From: Mucilaginibacter sp. L3T2-6
GTDB lineage: Bacteria; Bacteroidota; Bacteroidia; Sphingobacteriales; Sphingobacteriaceae
NCBI RefSeq assembly: GCF_030519355.1
Contig: NZ_JAUMKC010000016.1
Location: 1 to 64,000 of the forward strand
DNA length: 64,000 nucleotides
Direction: 5' to 3'
In this document: positions 15,455 through 22,498 of the stretch, piece after piece
How the letters are laid out: every line of letters begins with the position of its first letter
Numbering within the stretch: position 1 is the stretch's first letter
The notes under the pieces: generated by a model
Database searches by the model: none
The model's input: the letters and a program-made list of their open reading frames with translations, nothing else
What the model was told of the DNA's origin: nothing
Translations under genes and position numbers: made by a program

Positions 15455-16180
15455 TTATCGGCTTATTCCTGGGCCGCGGTCATAGCCCTGGTCTAAATCT
15501 TCTCCGGGGCCTCTGTCTTTTTTTTGTATCCGGTTTTGCTGTTGCTGCTGTTTCTCAGCGAGGAGTTGAGCCCGAGCCGAAATATTTTGTACCAGCTTAT
15601 TTGCCCAATCCGGTATTTGTTCGGCCTGCTCTTTAATCTGCCCATTTTCAATTTTTAAATAGGGATGGAATTTTAAAGCTTGTTGATTGTCCGATGCAAA
15701 GCTTCTGACCAATAGCACCTCATCAAAATCCCGGAAATGATTTTGCAGGTTTTTGAGCCCCTCATTGTAATTGGCGGTAATGTTATCTAAAGTGACATCA
15801 TGTCCACCCATTGCCACCCTTACTTTTACCCGTTCAACAGATGCCTCCAGGCTGTCCAGGCCAAAATAAACAAGCCGTGCTTCATATCCTTTGTTCTTAA
15901 ATTGATTAACGGTGTTCATGACCTCTGCAGACCTGAAATTGGTTTCAAAAGCACAATCCATACGCCTTGTCTGCACCTGATCTTTCCAATCGGAAAAAAT
16001 ATGTCCGTTTACGGCTTCATACAGGTTTCCACTGTCAAGACCGGGGAATTTCTGTCTTAACAGGGCCAATTCTTTATCGCCGTCAAATACCGGGGTGCCC
16101 GGAGGCAGCATAGCGGCGGACAGCGTGCTCTTGCCGGCGCCATTAGGCCCCGCAAAAACATACAGTTTTGGCTGCTCCAT
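15455..16180 (-). CDS. zeta-toxin-family P-loop kinase
   Basis: A 241-aa protein with an N-terminal Walker A (AGPNGAGKST, about residues 9-18), then VFDGDKE, FETNFRS and the family pattern RVKVRVAMGGHDVTLDNI. In zeta toxins this fold phosphorylates a nucleotide-sugar precursor of peptidoglycan; that activity is not proven here. The C-terminal 40 residues are Gln-rich and polar (QQQQQNRIQKKDRGPG). The start overlaps the stop of the upstream 132-aa gene by one base, as in toxin-antitoxin pairs. It is the last gene of the leftward mobilization operon, so it may help maintain the element. Confidence 0.75.
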   Translation of the reverse strand: MEQPKLYVFAGPNGAGKSTLSAAMLPPGTPVFDGDKELALLRQKFPGLDSGNLYEAVNGHIFSDWKDQVQTRRMDCAFETNFRSAEVMNTVNQFKNKGYEARLVYFGLDSLEASVERVKVRVAMGGHDVTLDNITANYNEGLKNLQNHFRDFDEVLLVRSFASDNQQALKFHPYLKIENGQIKEQAEQIPDWANKLVQNISARAQLLAEKQQQQQNRIQKKDRGPGEDLDQGYDRGPGISR

Positions 16181-16578
16181 TAGAAATTCCTATTGAGAAT
16201 TTGGCTTTGCCCTGTGGTACTATCTGTCCTGACCAATTCCCTGTGGTCGGCATATTGGCGGACAAACATATTTTTAGATTTGGCATCCCCGGTGTACTGA
16301 TAAACATTGTATTGACCGGCATTCAAATGCTGGGCTTCGACCTTTTCAATTTCCGGGCGCAGTCTGTCTTCAAGCTCTTTTAGAGAACATTCAAAGATCG
16401 GTTTATAAGTTAACTGCTCCATTAGCCGGTGTAATTCGGAATGCTTATCAATCGAGGGTGCTACCTTAGACCAGTGTTTTAACGGAATAAGAACACCGAC
16501 GGGTTCCTGCCTGGCATTGACAAAAATACTTAGGGTGTCCTGCCCGGCAAATTCATTCAAATTTAACGATTTGTTCAT
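16180..16578 (-). CDS. putative antitoxin partner of the zeta-type kinase
   Basis: A 132-aa protein of no firmly recognised family. The segment SIFVNARQEPVGVLIPLKHW (about residues 17-36) resembles the core of Phd/YefM antitoxins, where a short dimer strand is followed by PVAVLxSLxxY. The C-terminal half (NVYQYTGDAKSKNMFVRQYA) is rich in polar residues. It overlaps the zeta gene by one base (TAATG). Position, coupling and the Phd-like motif suggest it neutralises the kinase, which would be an unusual Phd-zeta pairing. Inference only. Confidence 0.5.
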   Translation of the reverse strand: MNKSLNLNEFAGQDTLSIFVNARQEPVGVLIPLKHWSKVAPSIDKHSELHRLMEQLTYKPIFECSLKELEDRLRPEIEKVEAQHLNAGQYNVYQYTGDAKSKNMFVRQYADHRELVRTDSTTGQSQILNRNF

Positions 16579-16589
16579 GGCAATACAAA

Positions 16590-17123
16590 TTATTGTTTAA
16601 CAATCGGATAGCTATGGGCGGCTGATTTTCGCCCCATACCACCCTTTCTGTGCACGGGTTTTTCGGTAGCCGGGTGCTCATCAGGTAACGGGGCAACCGG
16701 TTGGATATTTCTGGTGTTGAGCATATCACTGAGCGTATGCACTTCCCAGCCAAATCCAATCGTCAAACCGCAGAAAATGGACCCGACAACTACCAAAAGA
16801 AAGTAAATAATGAACATCCATTTGGATTTTGCGTTGAAATGATGGTGGTGTTCGACCGGGATCACCTTGGGCACTGCATCTATCCGTTTATCCAGTATTG
16901 CGCAACGCGCCTCGAAATTTTTTTTGTAGTTGTCATTTAAACCTTTTAATTCATTCCTGATGGCTGCCAGTTCCGCGCTATGGTCAGGCGCATAAACCTT
17001 TGGATAGGAATCTGCTTTAGTTTCCAGCTTAGCAATCCTCTCGGCTTGTTCCTGGCTGTGCTTGACCAGTTGATCGGTAATCTCTTCCTGGCTGTTTAGC
17101 CGTTCTTTGAGTTGATTTTCCAT
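16590..17123 (-). CDS. coiled-coil membrane protein of the mobilization operon
   Basis: A 177-aa protein. Residues about 5-85 are strongly charged with heptad character (coiled coil). A His cluster (VEHHHHF) precedes one transmembrane segment (about residues 108-130, WMFIIYFLLVVVGSIFCGL), followed by a short Pro-rich tail. It lies between the relaxase and antitoxin-like genes. Similar proteins occur next to Bacteroidota relaxase genes and might anchor the relaxosome to the membrane; no function is established from the sequence. Confidence 0.6.
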   Translation of the reverse strand: MENQLKERLNSQEEITDQLVKHSQEQAERIAKLETKADSYPKVYAPDHSAELAAIRNELKGLNDNYKKNFEARCAILDKRIDAVPKVIPVEHHHHFNAKSKWMFIIYFLLVVVGSIFCGLTIGFGWEVHTLSDMLNTRNIQPVAPLPDEHPATEKPVHRKGGMGRKSAAHSYPIVKQ

Positions 17124-17159
17124 ACGATTTGTGTTGTATCATTTCCTAAATAATAACCT

Positions 17160-18128
17160 TTATAAATGCATCGAACTTTCATGATCTTGCGAATAACCCC
17201 GCCCCTTTTTCTTTTTTCGGCGGAACTGGCTGTCATCCATTGCCGGCTGATTGCCGAAATGAGACTCCTCCAACAGGGTGCCCAGCAATGATGGCCTGCT
17301 GCCCTTGATGCCAGGCGTCGATACGTGCTGCTGGCTGTTTTCACGCATGCGTTCGCGTAGCTGGTCGGCCAAAGATTGCCGTGGCCGTTGTTCCTGCGCT
17401 ACACGCTGGCTGATGAATGCAGACAACCGACCATAACTGAGGCTGCGGTCGATTTCCGATCCTTTGAATTTATACTGCCCTTTAGTGAAACTGATGCCCT
17501 GAACCTCCTGCGTACCGCTTTTATACTTATACTGCATACCAATGCCTTGTTTCTTCAATTGTTGTTGCAGTTCATCCATGCTACGCACTTTTTGGCTAAC
17601 GGTTTTAATGGTATCAAAAAGTTCGTATTTCACTTTATCCGGTCCTTTGAGCTGTTGACGGTTAACATGCTCCTTACCCTGGCTTAGGTGCAACCCCTGT
17701 TTCAGCGTCAGCGATTTACTGATCTTGACATTTTGCCAGCGTTGCATGCTGTCTGATATGGTTTTTCCGGCATAATCGACCCGGTTATACACGATATGCA
17801 GGTGTGGATGTTTAGTGTCGTTATGTTTGACGATCAGCATTTGGGTATCACCAATTTTCATCCTTTGTAAATACTCCTGCGCAATCGTCAGCATGCGTTC
17901 ATTGGTCAGTTTGGGGGCGTCCTCGGGGCTAAAATTCAGCGCAATATGACCTACTGCTTGCCCCAGCCCCGGGTTGAGTTTCCGCTGCATATTAAAATCA
18001 GCAATGGTCTGCCTGATGTCCTCTGCACGTACTCCCTCGGCGTGTAATACCTCTGCTTTATTTTTGAGCATACAATACTCCACGCAGCCCTTAAAGCTCT
18101 TTCCCGATTTCACGATCTTGCCCATCAT
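17160..18128 (-). CDS. mobB: relaxase / mobilization nuclease (MobB-like)
   Basis: A 322-aa MOB-type relaxase. Motif I lies in the N-terminal region (SGKSFKGCVEYCM, candidate catalytic Tyr18). The metal-binding histidine triad is formed by H61 (GHIALNF) and HPHLH (residues 107-111, followed by IVYNR). The C-terminal third is basic and probably disordered (RRKKKKGRG). It would nick oriT and stay covalently bound to the transferred strand, using conjugation machinery from another element because no type IV secretion genes are present here. Its start overlaps the MobA-like gene by 38 nt. Confidence 0.9.
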   Translation of the reverse strand: MMGKIVKSGKSFKGCVEYCMLKNKAEVLHAEGVRAEDIRQTIADFNMQRKLNPGLGQAVGHIALNFSPEDAPKLTNERMLTIAQEYLQRMKIGDTQMLIVKHNDTKHPHLHIVYNRVDYAGKTISDSMQRWQNVKISKSLTLKQGLHLSQGKEHVNRQQLKGPDKVKYELFDTIKTVSQKVRSMDELQQQLKKQGIGMQYKYKSGTQEVQGISFTKGQYKFKGSEIDRSLSYGRLSAFISQRVAQEQRPRQSLADQLRERMRENSQQHVSTPGIKGSRPSLLGTLLEESHFGNQPAMDDSQFRRKKKKGRGYSQDHESSMHL

Positions 18129-18510
18129 GGTTATTCAAGTATTTTAAAGTATCATCAATTTCGACCAGCAGGCTATCGCATTTACGGGCGATAAACAACA
18201 GCTTGCCGCTGTTTGCCTGTTTGGCCAGCTGATTCAGGTTGTTTGCCATCCCGGTCAGCACACGTAATACCTGCATTTGTTCGGGTGTCCAGCGCGATGA
18301 TATTTTTGCAGCCTTGGCTGCCTGCCTGATCCAGGTGCTGGCGCGCATGCCGGCTTCCCTGGCTTTTGCCCGGATCAAAAACAGCTCCGCAGCATTGATC
18401 CTGATCCTTAATACCTGATCACGTCTGACCTTTCCTTTTGGCCTGCCGCCCTTACTTTTTGGGCGAACTGACGCGGATTTCTGTGCTGTTTTTTGCGGTA
18501 CTGTTGTCAT
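18091..18510 (-). CDS. mobA: MobA/MobC-like relaxosome accessory protein
   Basis: A 139-aa basic protein with a ribbon-helix-helix-type DNA-binding region (DQVLRIRINAAELFLIRAKA, then STWIRQAAKAAKI) and a C-terminal bundle (MANNLNQLAKQANSG), as in mobilization accessory proteins of Bacteroidota and in MobC. The start at 18510 is chosen because the upstream extension to 18642 runs through the inverted-repeat region and is not protein-like. It probably binds oriT, here proposed at 18519-18675, and recruits the relaxase. Confidence 0.8.
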   Translation of the reverse strand: MTTVPQKTAQKSASVRPKSKGGRPKGKVRRDQVLRIRINAAELFLIRAKAREAGMRASTWIRQAAKAAKISSRWTPEQMQVLRVLTGMANNLNQLAKQANSGKLLFIARKCDSLLVEIDDTLKYLNNHDGQDREIGKEL

Positions 18511-18518
18511 ATTGGTTT

Positions 18519-18675
18519 TACTACACGACGCATAAATTCTTAATAAATCCTTGATTCTCTTTTTGCGACCATCGGGAGCAAAAAGCAAGTTTGCCTGCCT
18601 GCCGAAGGCATGGCGGGAGTTTTTGTGGTAACAAAAACACAAACTTGCTTCTTACTACGACGCAACTATCCCGAT
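18519..18675. other. nested inverted repeats, candidate oriT
   Basis: Between the MobA-like gene and the winged-helix gene are three perfect nested inverted repeats: ATCGGGA/TCCCGAT (18571-18577 and 18669-18675), AAGCAAGTTTG/CAAACTTGCTT (18583-18593 and 18640-18650) and GTTTTTGT/ACAAAAAC (18619-18626 and 18631-18638, 4-nt loop). A near direct repeat, TACTACACGACGCA (18519-18532) and TACTACGACGCA (18653-18664), flanks the core. Such symmetry directly upstream of mob genes is typical of transfer origins. The nic site is not identified. Confidence 0.55.
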
Positions 18676-18703
18676 AGACTGCTAAATGTAAAATGCACTG
18701 CTA

Positions 18704-19021
18704 TTAAAGCCCTGCTGTCACTTCAGGCCAGTAGATCAGACTGCCATTTTTCGGGTGGTAAGACGGCTGGTAGCGGATATAGCCAAAGCGATCCAGCTCT
18801 TTTATGCACTTATGGTAGGTGGCAATCGAAGCAATTTTGCTTAGGTTCATCAGTTCACGCCGGTTCACTGCGAACGGGCTGTTAAATTCACTGCGATGCC
18901 AGCAGATAAATAAAGCTGTAAACAGGCTGACGTGCGTAGCCAGCATCCTGCCATCGGTTGCCATGCGCCTGATCCATTTGCTGTAATCGGCCGTTTCTTT
19001 TTGATTCGCTGCCTGTATCAT
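18704..19021 (-). CDS. winged-helix protein of the mobile element
   Basis: A 105-aa protein whose C-terminal two thirds (FAVNRRELMNLSKIASIATY, then CIKELDRFGYIRYQPSYHP) look like a winged helix-turn-helix of the replication-initiator or regulator type. Its ATG overlaps the stop of the upstream HTH gene by four bases. Common in Bacteroidota mobilizable elements between the excisionase-like genes and mobA; function unknown, perhaps control of transfer or replication. Confidence 0.6.
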   Translation of the reverse strand: MIQAANQKETADYSKWIRRMATDGRMLATHVSLFTALFICWHRSEFNSPFAVNRRELMNLSKIASIATYHKCIKELDRFGYIRYQPSYHPKNGSLIYWPEVTAGL

Positions 19022-19281
19022 TTACGGCCCCCTTCCAGTACTTTATGGATATCCTCTAATTTATAGTACATCATCCCACCTATCTTGGTATAGCGCAGTG
19101 TGCCGTTGATCCGCAGGTTTTGCAATGTACCTGGAGAGATATTCAGCAGCTTCCTGACCTCAACGCTTTTCAGCCATTGTTTGCTTTGTGCCTGACCGGG
19201 CTGCAACAGGGCTTTCATTTCTGTTAATAACTCATTTTTGAATGTCGCCAGATCCTGCCTGGTAATTAATTCTACTTGCAT
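19018..19281 (-). CDS. helix-turn-helix (excisionase-like) protein
   Basis: An 87-aa protein with an N-terminal helix (LATFKNELLTEMKALLQ) and a C-terminal MerR/excisionase-type HTH (SVEVRKLLNISPGTLQNLRI, then GTLRYTKIGGMMYYKLEDI). It is closely similar in layout and sequence to the orphan gene at 26179-26478 and more distantly to 223-489. Part of the leftward operon; likely a regulator or recombination directionality factor. Confidence 0.75.
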   Translation of the reverse strand: MQVELITRQDLATFKNELLTEMKALLQPGQAQSKQWLKSVEVRKLLNISPGTLQNLRINGTLRYTKIGGMMYYKLEDIHKVLEGGRK

Positions 19282-19296
19282 CTTCTTTCCTTTCTG

Positions 19297-19563
19297 TTAA
19301 TTATTAAAATTTTGTTGCATAATTTTGAGCACTTCGCTCTTTTTGAAATAGACCCTTTTGTGCAGGCGAAGAAAAGGCAGCCCTTTCTTCATCCAGTCGG
19401 TAAGGGTAACCAGTGACACGCCCAGTTCTGCGGCCAGTTCCTGTTTGGACAGCAGCCGCTCCTCGGCTGGCTGGCTGCCTGCTGTTCTAAAATGTTCCTG
19501 TAGTTCTGCCCTGACCGCTTCCCTGATGCACTGACTGAGGGCTTCATTATTGATGATCTGCAT
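19297..19563 (-). CDS. helix-turn-helix (excisionase-like) protein
   Basis: An 88-aa protein: N-terminal amphipathic helix (ECIRE/LQEHF region), then an HTH_17-type DNA-binding domain (SKQELAAELGVSLVTLTDWM) with a wing strand (LHKRVYFKKSEVL). It is the first gene of the leftward mobilization operon. A perfect palindrome at 19609-19632 lies 46 nt upstream and could be its operator. Likely controls excision or transfer genes (inference). Confidence 0.75.
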   Translation of the reverse strand: MQIINNEALSQCIREAVRAELQEHFRTAGSQPAEERLLSKQELAAELGVSLVTLTDWMKKGLPFLRLHKRVYFKKSEVLKIMQQNFNN

Positions 19564-19608
19564 AGCATTTGTTTTGGGGCAAATGTGTGCTATACAGTTA
19601 AGTTTTCG

Positions 19609-19632
19609 TTACCATGCGGTTCCGCATGGTAA
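19609..19632. promoter_or_regulatory. perfect 24-bp palindrome upstream of the HTH operon
   Basis: TTACCATGCGG and CCGCATGGTAA are perfect inverted arms of 11 bp separated by TT. The dyad lies 46 nt upstream of the first HTH gene, where an operator would be expected. It is not followed by a T-tract. Confidence 0.55.
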
Positions 19633-19736
19633 ATTGAAGGGGTTTAAGTTAAGCCGATTTCGTTTGGCAATATGCTCAATATCAGCTTGATGGTATTAAT
19701 GACAATAGCAGGCTGAAAAAAAATTGTGCGGCTGCT

Positions 19737-20498
19737 TTAACTGCGCTTTTTGATAGACTTAATCTCGAAAAGTTGTTGATCTGCGGCGATAGTAGCCGAA
19801 CGGTTACTTGGTTTGCTTCTGTCTTTTGGGAAATAACGTCGGACCCGGTCAAAGTCGATCTCCTCGTGACCCTCCCGGAAATACTTGCAGATCAGTTTGA
19901 CATAGACGATGGGAAATTCTGCAAATAACAACTCCTTACCTTCCGGCAGCTTAAGGTCCAGCATTTTGATGCCCAAATCAAGAAAAGCGAGCAGCCTGCC
20001 TTTGGGTATATTGATATACTGTTTGGTGTCGAGGCTTGTTGCTTTTTTCAATTCGGATTTCAGCGCTGCGATCTGTTGTTTAAGGGTATGGATTTCCGAT
20101 TCCTGCTGCGCGATCACAGCGTCATTTGATTTGTGGAAATGCCATTGGTCAAGCGGAATCAGTATTTCGGTAAATTTTCTAAGCCGCTGGATTTCGCGCT
20201 CATTCCGGATATGGTTTTTATCATACACATCCTTACCGGTCAGCACTTTTAATTGTCTTTCGACCATATCCCATAAATATTTAAAAAAGGATTCTTCGTT
20301 ACCGTCCGGATGGTTGGCTAAATAATAAGCCAAGTGGTGCCGGTAAAATTCGCCCAGCCGGTCATCACCAATGGCAAAAACGCGCTTAAAAAAGTGCTTT
20401 AGAAAATGGGCGCGGTTCCAGGAAAGCGGGTTGCCAATATCAAGTGTATCGCTTGCAAAATCAAAACGGTCACGGTGTTTGAAATAGGTATTACTCAT
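19737..20498 (-). CDS. uncharacterised mobile-element protein with coiled coil
   Basis: A 253-aa protein that I do not recognise as a known family. The first 120 residues are rich in aromatic and His residues (LGEFYRHHLAYYLANHPDG, FFKYLWDMVERQL). A coiled coil occupies about residues 125-160 (AQQESEIHTLKQQIAALKSE). The C-terminal part has a positively charged, possibly DNA-binding segment (DFDRVRRYFPKDRSKPSNRS). It lies at the edge of the element next to the recombinase region, where Bacteroidota elements often encode RteC-type regulators, but RteC hallmarks are not evident. Confidence 0.5.
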   Translation of the reverse strand: MSNTYFKHRDRFDFASDTLDIGNPLSWNRAHFLKHFFKRVFAIGDDRLGEFYRHHLAYYLANHPDGNEESFFKYLWDMVERQLKVLTGKDVYDKNHIRNEREIQRLRKFTEILIPLDQWHFHKSNDAVIAQQESEIHTLKQQIAALKSELKKATSLDTKQYINIPKGRLLAFLDLGIKMLDLKLPEGKELLFAEFPIVYVKLICKYFREGHEEIDFDRVRRYFPKDRSKPSNRSATIAADQQLFEIKSIKKRS

Positions 20499-20585
20499 AG
20501 GTTGTTTTAGTCATAGATGAACAAAGCTACTATTCGGTTCGTAGTTTGTCAAAAACAGGTTCGGGAACAATTTGGGTAAATTAAA

Positions 20586-20616
20586 TTGTGATAATTTGTA
20601 TGAATTCGTATCTTTG
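20586..20616 (+). promoter_or_regulatory. strong Bacteroidota-type promoter with no ORF downstream
   Basis: TTG (20586-20588) and TATCTTTG (20609-20616, exact match to TAnnTTTG) are 20 nt apart, the optimal spacing. Transcription would start near 20622 and run into the intrinsic terminator at 20756-20791. Confidence 0.55.
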
Positions 20617-20711
20617 ATGTAAGTCCTTTGCAGTCATTTAGTTGCAAAAAATTGGTGAGCATCTGGTGAGCACCAAGACAAAAACTTTGTTTTTAGCGAA
20701 ATTAGGGCATA

Positions 20712-20734
20712 GTTCATGTCCCGTCCATTCCGCT
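20712..20734 (+). other. tRNA 3'-end-like sequence, possible attachment site
   Basis: GTTCATGTCCCGTCCATTCC followed by G resembles a tRNA T-loop (TTC), the 3' T-stem strand, a 7-nt acceptor strand CCATTCC and discriminator G, as in serine tRNAs. No matching 5' half is present. Such isolated 3' fragments followed by the tRNA terminator mark the end of an element integrated in a tRNA gene. The T-loop position 58 is not A, so the match is imperfect. Confidence 0.35.
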
Positions 20735-20755
20735 AAGAAGCCTTAAAAGCTTCGT

Positions 20756-20791
20756 AAAAGCGCTTAGATTACTGGTCTAAGCGCTTTTTTT
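20756..20791 (+). terminator. intrinsic terminator
   Basis: AGCGCTTAGA (20759-20768) and TCTAAGCGCT (20776-20785) pair perfectly around a 7-nt loop. Flanking AAAA and TTTT extend the stem, and a run of seven T (20785-20791) follows. A textbook rho-independent terminator. Confidence 0.85.
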
Positions 20792-20847
20792 ATGCTCAAA
20801 AAAACGCAAAACACCGCAGCATTTATGACCCAGCCAGCGACCTATTC

Positions 20848-21121
20848 GGTGACTGGTCCGGAACACCTAATTTAGTCATCAAATTGATAGTTAACTATTT
20901 GTAAATCAATTATTTGACCCCATAAAATCGAGCCTCAAAACAGCTCGTTTTATATCAAGTTTTAGGATTTGCAAACCGTCTGGATAAGGCCTGATATCGG
21001 ATGAGTTTAAATCACCTCGGTCCCGTTTGGTCCGAGGGTTCGGGTCCCGGTAAAAATGATGCAAATCTTAATTTTGGTGACTATTGCGGTGACCTATTTT
21101 ATCCACTTGAAAAAGGTCACC
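20848..21121. repeat. spaced GGTGAC repeats upstream of the recombinase
   Basis: GGTGAC occurs at 20848-20853, 21076-21081 and 21088-21093 (12-bp spacing), and as GGTCACC on the opposite strand at 21115-21121. Two GGTGAGC copies lie on the other side of the terminator at 20654-20660 and 20665-20671 (11-bp spacing). Spacing near one helical turn fits arm-type binding sites of a tyrosine recombinase. The rest of the 20499-21232 interval holds no gene that I can support. Confidence 0.4.
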
Positions 21122-21171
21122 GAGTATGGGGTTAATTGATTGATTTTAAAGCGCTTGAATAAGTGAGAATT

Positions 21172-21198
21172 GGTCGCGAAAAGCGAGTTTTCGTGACC
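21172..21198. promoter_or_regulatory. inverted repeat upstream of the integrase gene
   Basis: GGTCGCGAAAA (21172-21182) and TTTTCGTGACC (21188-21198) form an 11-bp inverted repeat with one mismatch and a 5-nt spacer, 34 nt upstream of the integrase ATG. It may be an operator or a leader hairpin controlling recombinase synthesis. Its ends share the GGTC/GACC motif with the neighbouring repeats. Confidence 0.45.
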
Positions 21199-21232
21199 TG
21201 ATTAATTATCAGGTATTTAAAATTTTATTCAA

Positions 21233-22498
21233 ATGAAAAATGCACAGAAGTTTTCAGTCCTGATCTGGGCTGACAAAAGAAAAACGGATTCACAGGGAAT
21301 GGTTCCGCTTTATGCAAGGATCACCTATCTGAGCAAACGTTGTGAGATTTCCCTAGGGCGAAAAGTTGATCCAAAAAAGTGGGACGCAGAAACAGGGTAT
21401 TTAAGAGGCAACGGCTCGGAGGCTAGGGATGTCAACACTCAAATCATAGAAGCGACCAATGAGATCCGCCGGGCCTTTGACGATCTGAAACGTACGGAAG
21501 ATTTTATTACGGCTGAAAAAATCAAACAGAAATACACCGGTGAAGGAAACATTCATCGCATGTTATTGGAGGTATTTGACGAGCACAATAATCAACTCGA
21601 AAAACTGCTGGATAAAGATTTTGTAAGGGCTACGCTTACCAAGTATAAAACCGTTCGTAAAAAGACAGCCGAATATATTCAGTTCCGGTATAAGAAACCT
21701 GATGTTTATCTGGAGTCTATCGATTACTCTTTCGTAACCGGTTTAGAGATGTACCTGAAAACTGAGGATAAGATCGAGCATAACACCGCCATGCGGTATA
21801 TCAAAAACCTCAAAAAGATCATCAACCTGGCGGTCAATAATCAATGGATGAGCCATAACCCATTCAACCTTTTTAAATGCACTTATAATAAGGTCAACCG
21901 CGTGGAACTGGAATGGGAAGAGATCAATCTGCTGGCCGAGTATCATTTTAAAGTGAAACGATTGGCTGAAGTGCGCGATACCTTTTTGTTTTGCTGCTAC
22001 ACCGGTTATGCTTTTGTTGACGTGGATAAACTAACCCCTCAACATGTGGTTACTGGTACCGATGGGGTAACCTGGATCAAGACCACCCGAACCAAAACTG
22101 CTATCGAGGCCAACGTTCCGTTAATTCCACAAGCCATAGAAATTATTGAGCGCTATGCAGAGCATGACGCCCGCATAATCGAGAACAGGTTGTTGCCGGT
22201 AAAGAGCAATCAAAAGATGAATGCCTATTTAAAGGAGATCGGCGATCTGGCCGGTATCGAAAAGGTGTTAACCACCCACATCGCGCGGCACACTTTCGCG
22301 ACTACAGTTACCCTTGAAAATGATGTGCCCTTAGAAACGGTAAGTAAGATGCTTGGCCATACCAAGTTAACGACTACGCAAATCTACGCGAAAATGAAAG
22401 ATAAAAAGGTTAACCGGGATATGCAGGCGTTAAAGACCCGATTGAAAATTATGGGAGAAAGCAATCTAAATGAAATTGTTGAGGAGGAGATGGTATGA
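21233..22498 (+). CDS. int: tyrosine recombinase (integrase), IntDOT-like class
   Basis: A 421-aa site-specific recombinase. The N-terminal arm-binding domain (about residues 5-90, FSVLIWADKRKTDSQGMVPL) is followed by a SAM-like core-binding domain and the catalytic domain with HIARHTFAT (HxxR, near residue 347), LGHTKLTTTQIY (catalytic Tyr near residue 384). The first catalytic Arg, normally in TGLRxxD, is absent; the segment reads TGYAFVDVDKL, as in many Bacteroidota integrases of the IntDOT type. The stop overlaps the next gene by four bases. Upstream lie GGTGAC repeats and an inverted repeat. It would integrate and excise this or an adjacent element. Confidence 0.9.
   Translation: MKNAQKFSVLIWADKRKTDSQGMVPLYARITYLSKRCEISLGRKVDPKKWDAETGYLRGNGSEARDVNTQIIEATNEIRRAFDDLKRTEDFITAEKIKQKYTGEGNIHRMLLEVFDEHNNQLEKLLDKDFVRATLTKYKTVRKKTAEYIQFRYKKPDVYLESIDYSFVTGLEMYLKTEDKIEHNTAMRYIKNLKKIINLAVNNQWMSHNPFNLFKCTYNKVNRVELEWEEINLLAEYHFKVKRLAEVRDTFLFCCYTGYAFVDVDKLTPQHVVTGTDGVTWIKTTRTKTAIEANVPLIPQAIEIIERYAEHDARIIENRLLPVKSNQKMNAYLKEIGDLAGIEKVLTTHIARHTFATTVTLENDVPLETVSKMLGHTKLTTTQIYAKMKDKKVNRDMQALKTRLKIMGESNLNEIVEEEMV

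Larger units (their letters stand above)
20622..20791 (+). ncRNA. candidate non-coding RNA of about 170 nt
   Basis: The region between a consensus promoter (20586-20616) and a strong intrinsic terminator (20756-20791) contains no plausible ORF on the + strand. It can form several short hairpins: AAAAAC-TTT-GTTTTT (20680-20694), GAAGC/GCTTC (20737-20753) and the terminator stem. The 3' part also resembles the end of a tRNA. It may be a small regulatory RNA of the element or the relic of a tRNA gene. The boundaries are predictions; the 5' end is placed by promoter spacing only. Confidence 0.4.

Noticed and set aside
18511-18642. N-terminal extension of the MobA-like protein
   Set aside because: The extra 44 residues are encoded across the nested inverted repeats and are not conserved-looking; the ATG at 18510 gives the normal family start.
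20630-20760. Complete tRNA or tmRNA gene
   Set aside because: Only a 3'-end-like piece is present; no 5' acceptor strand (GGAATGG) or anticodon arm can be found upstream.
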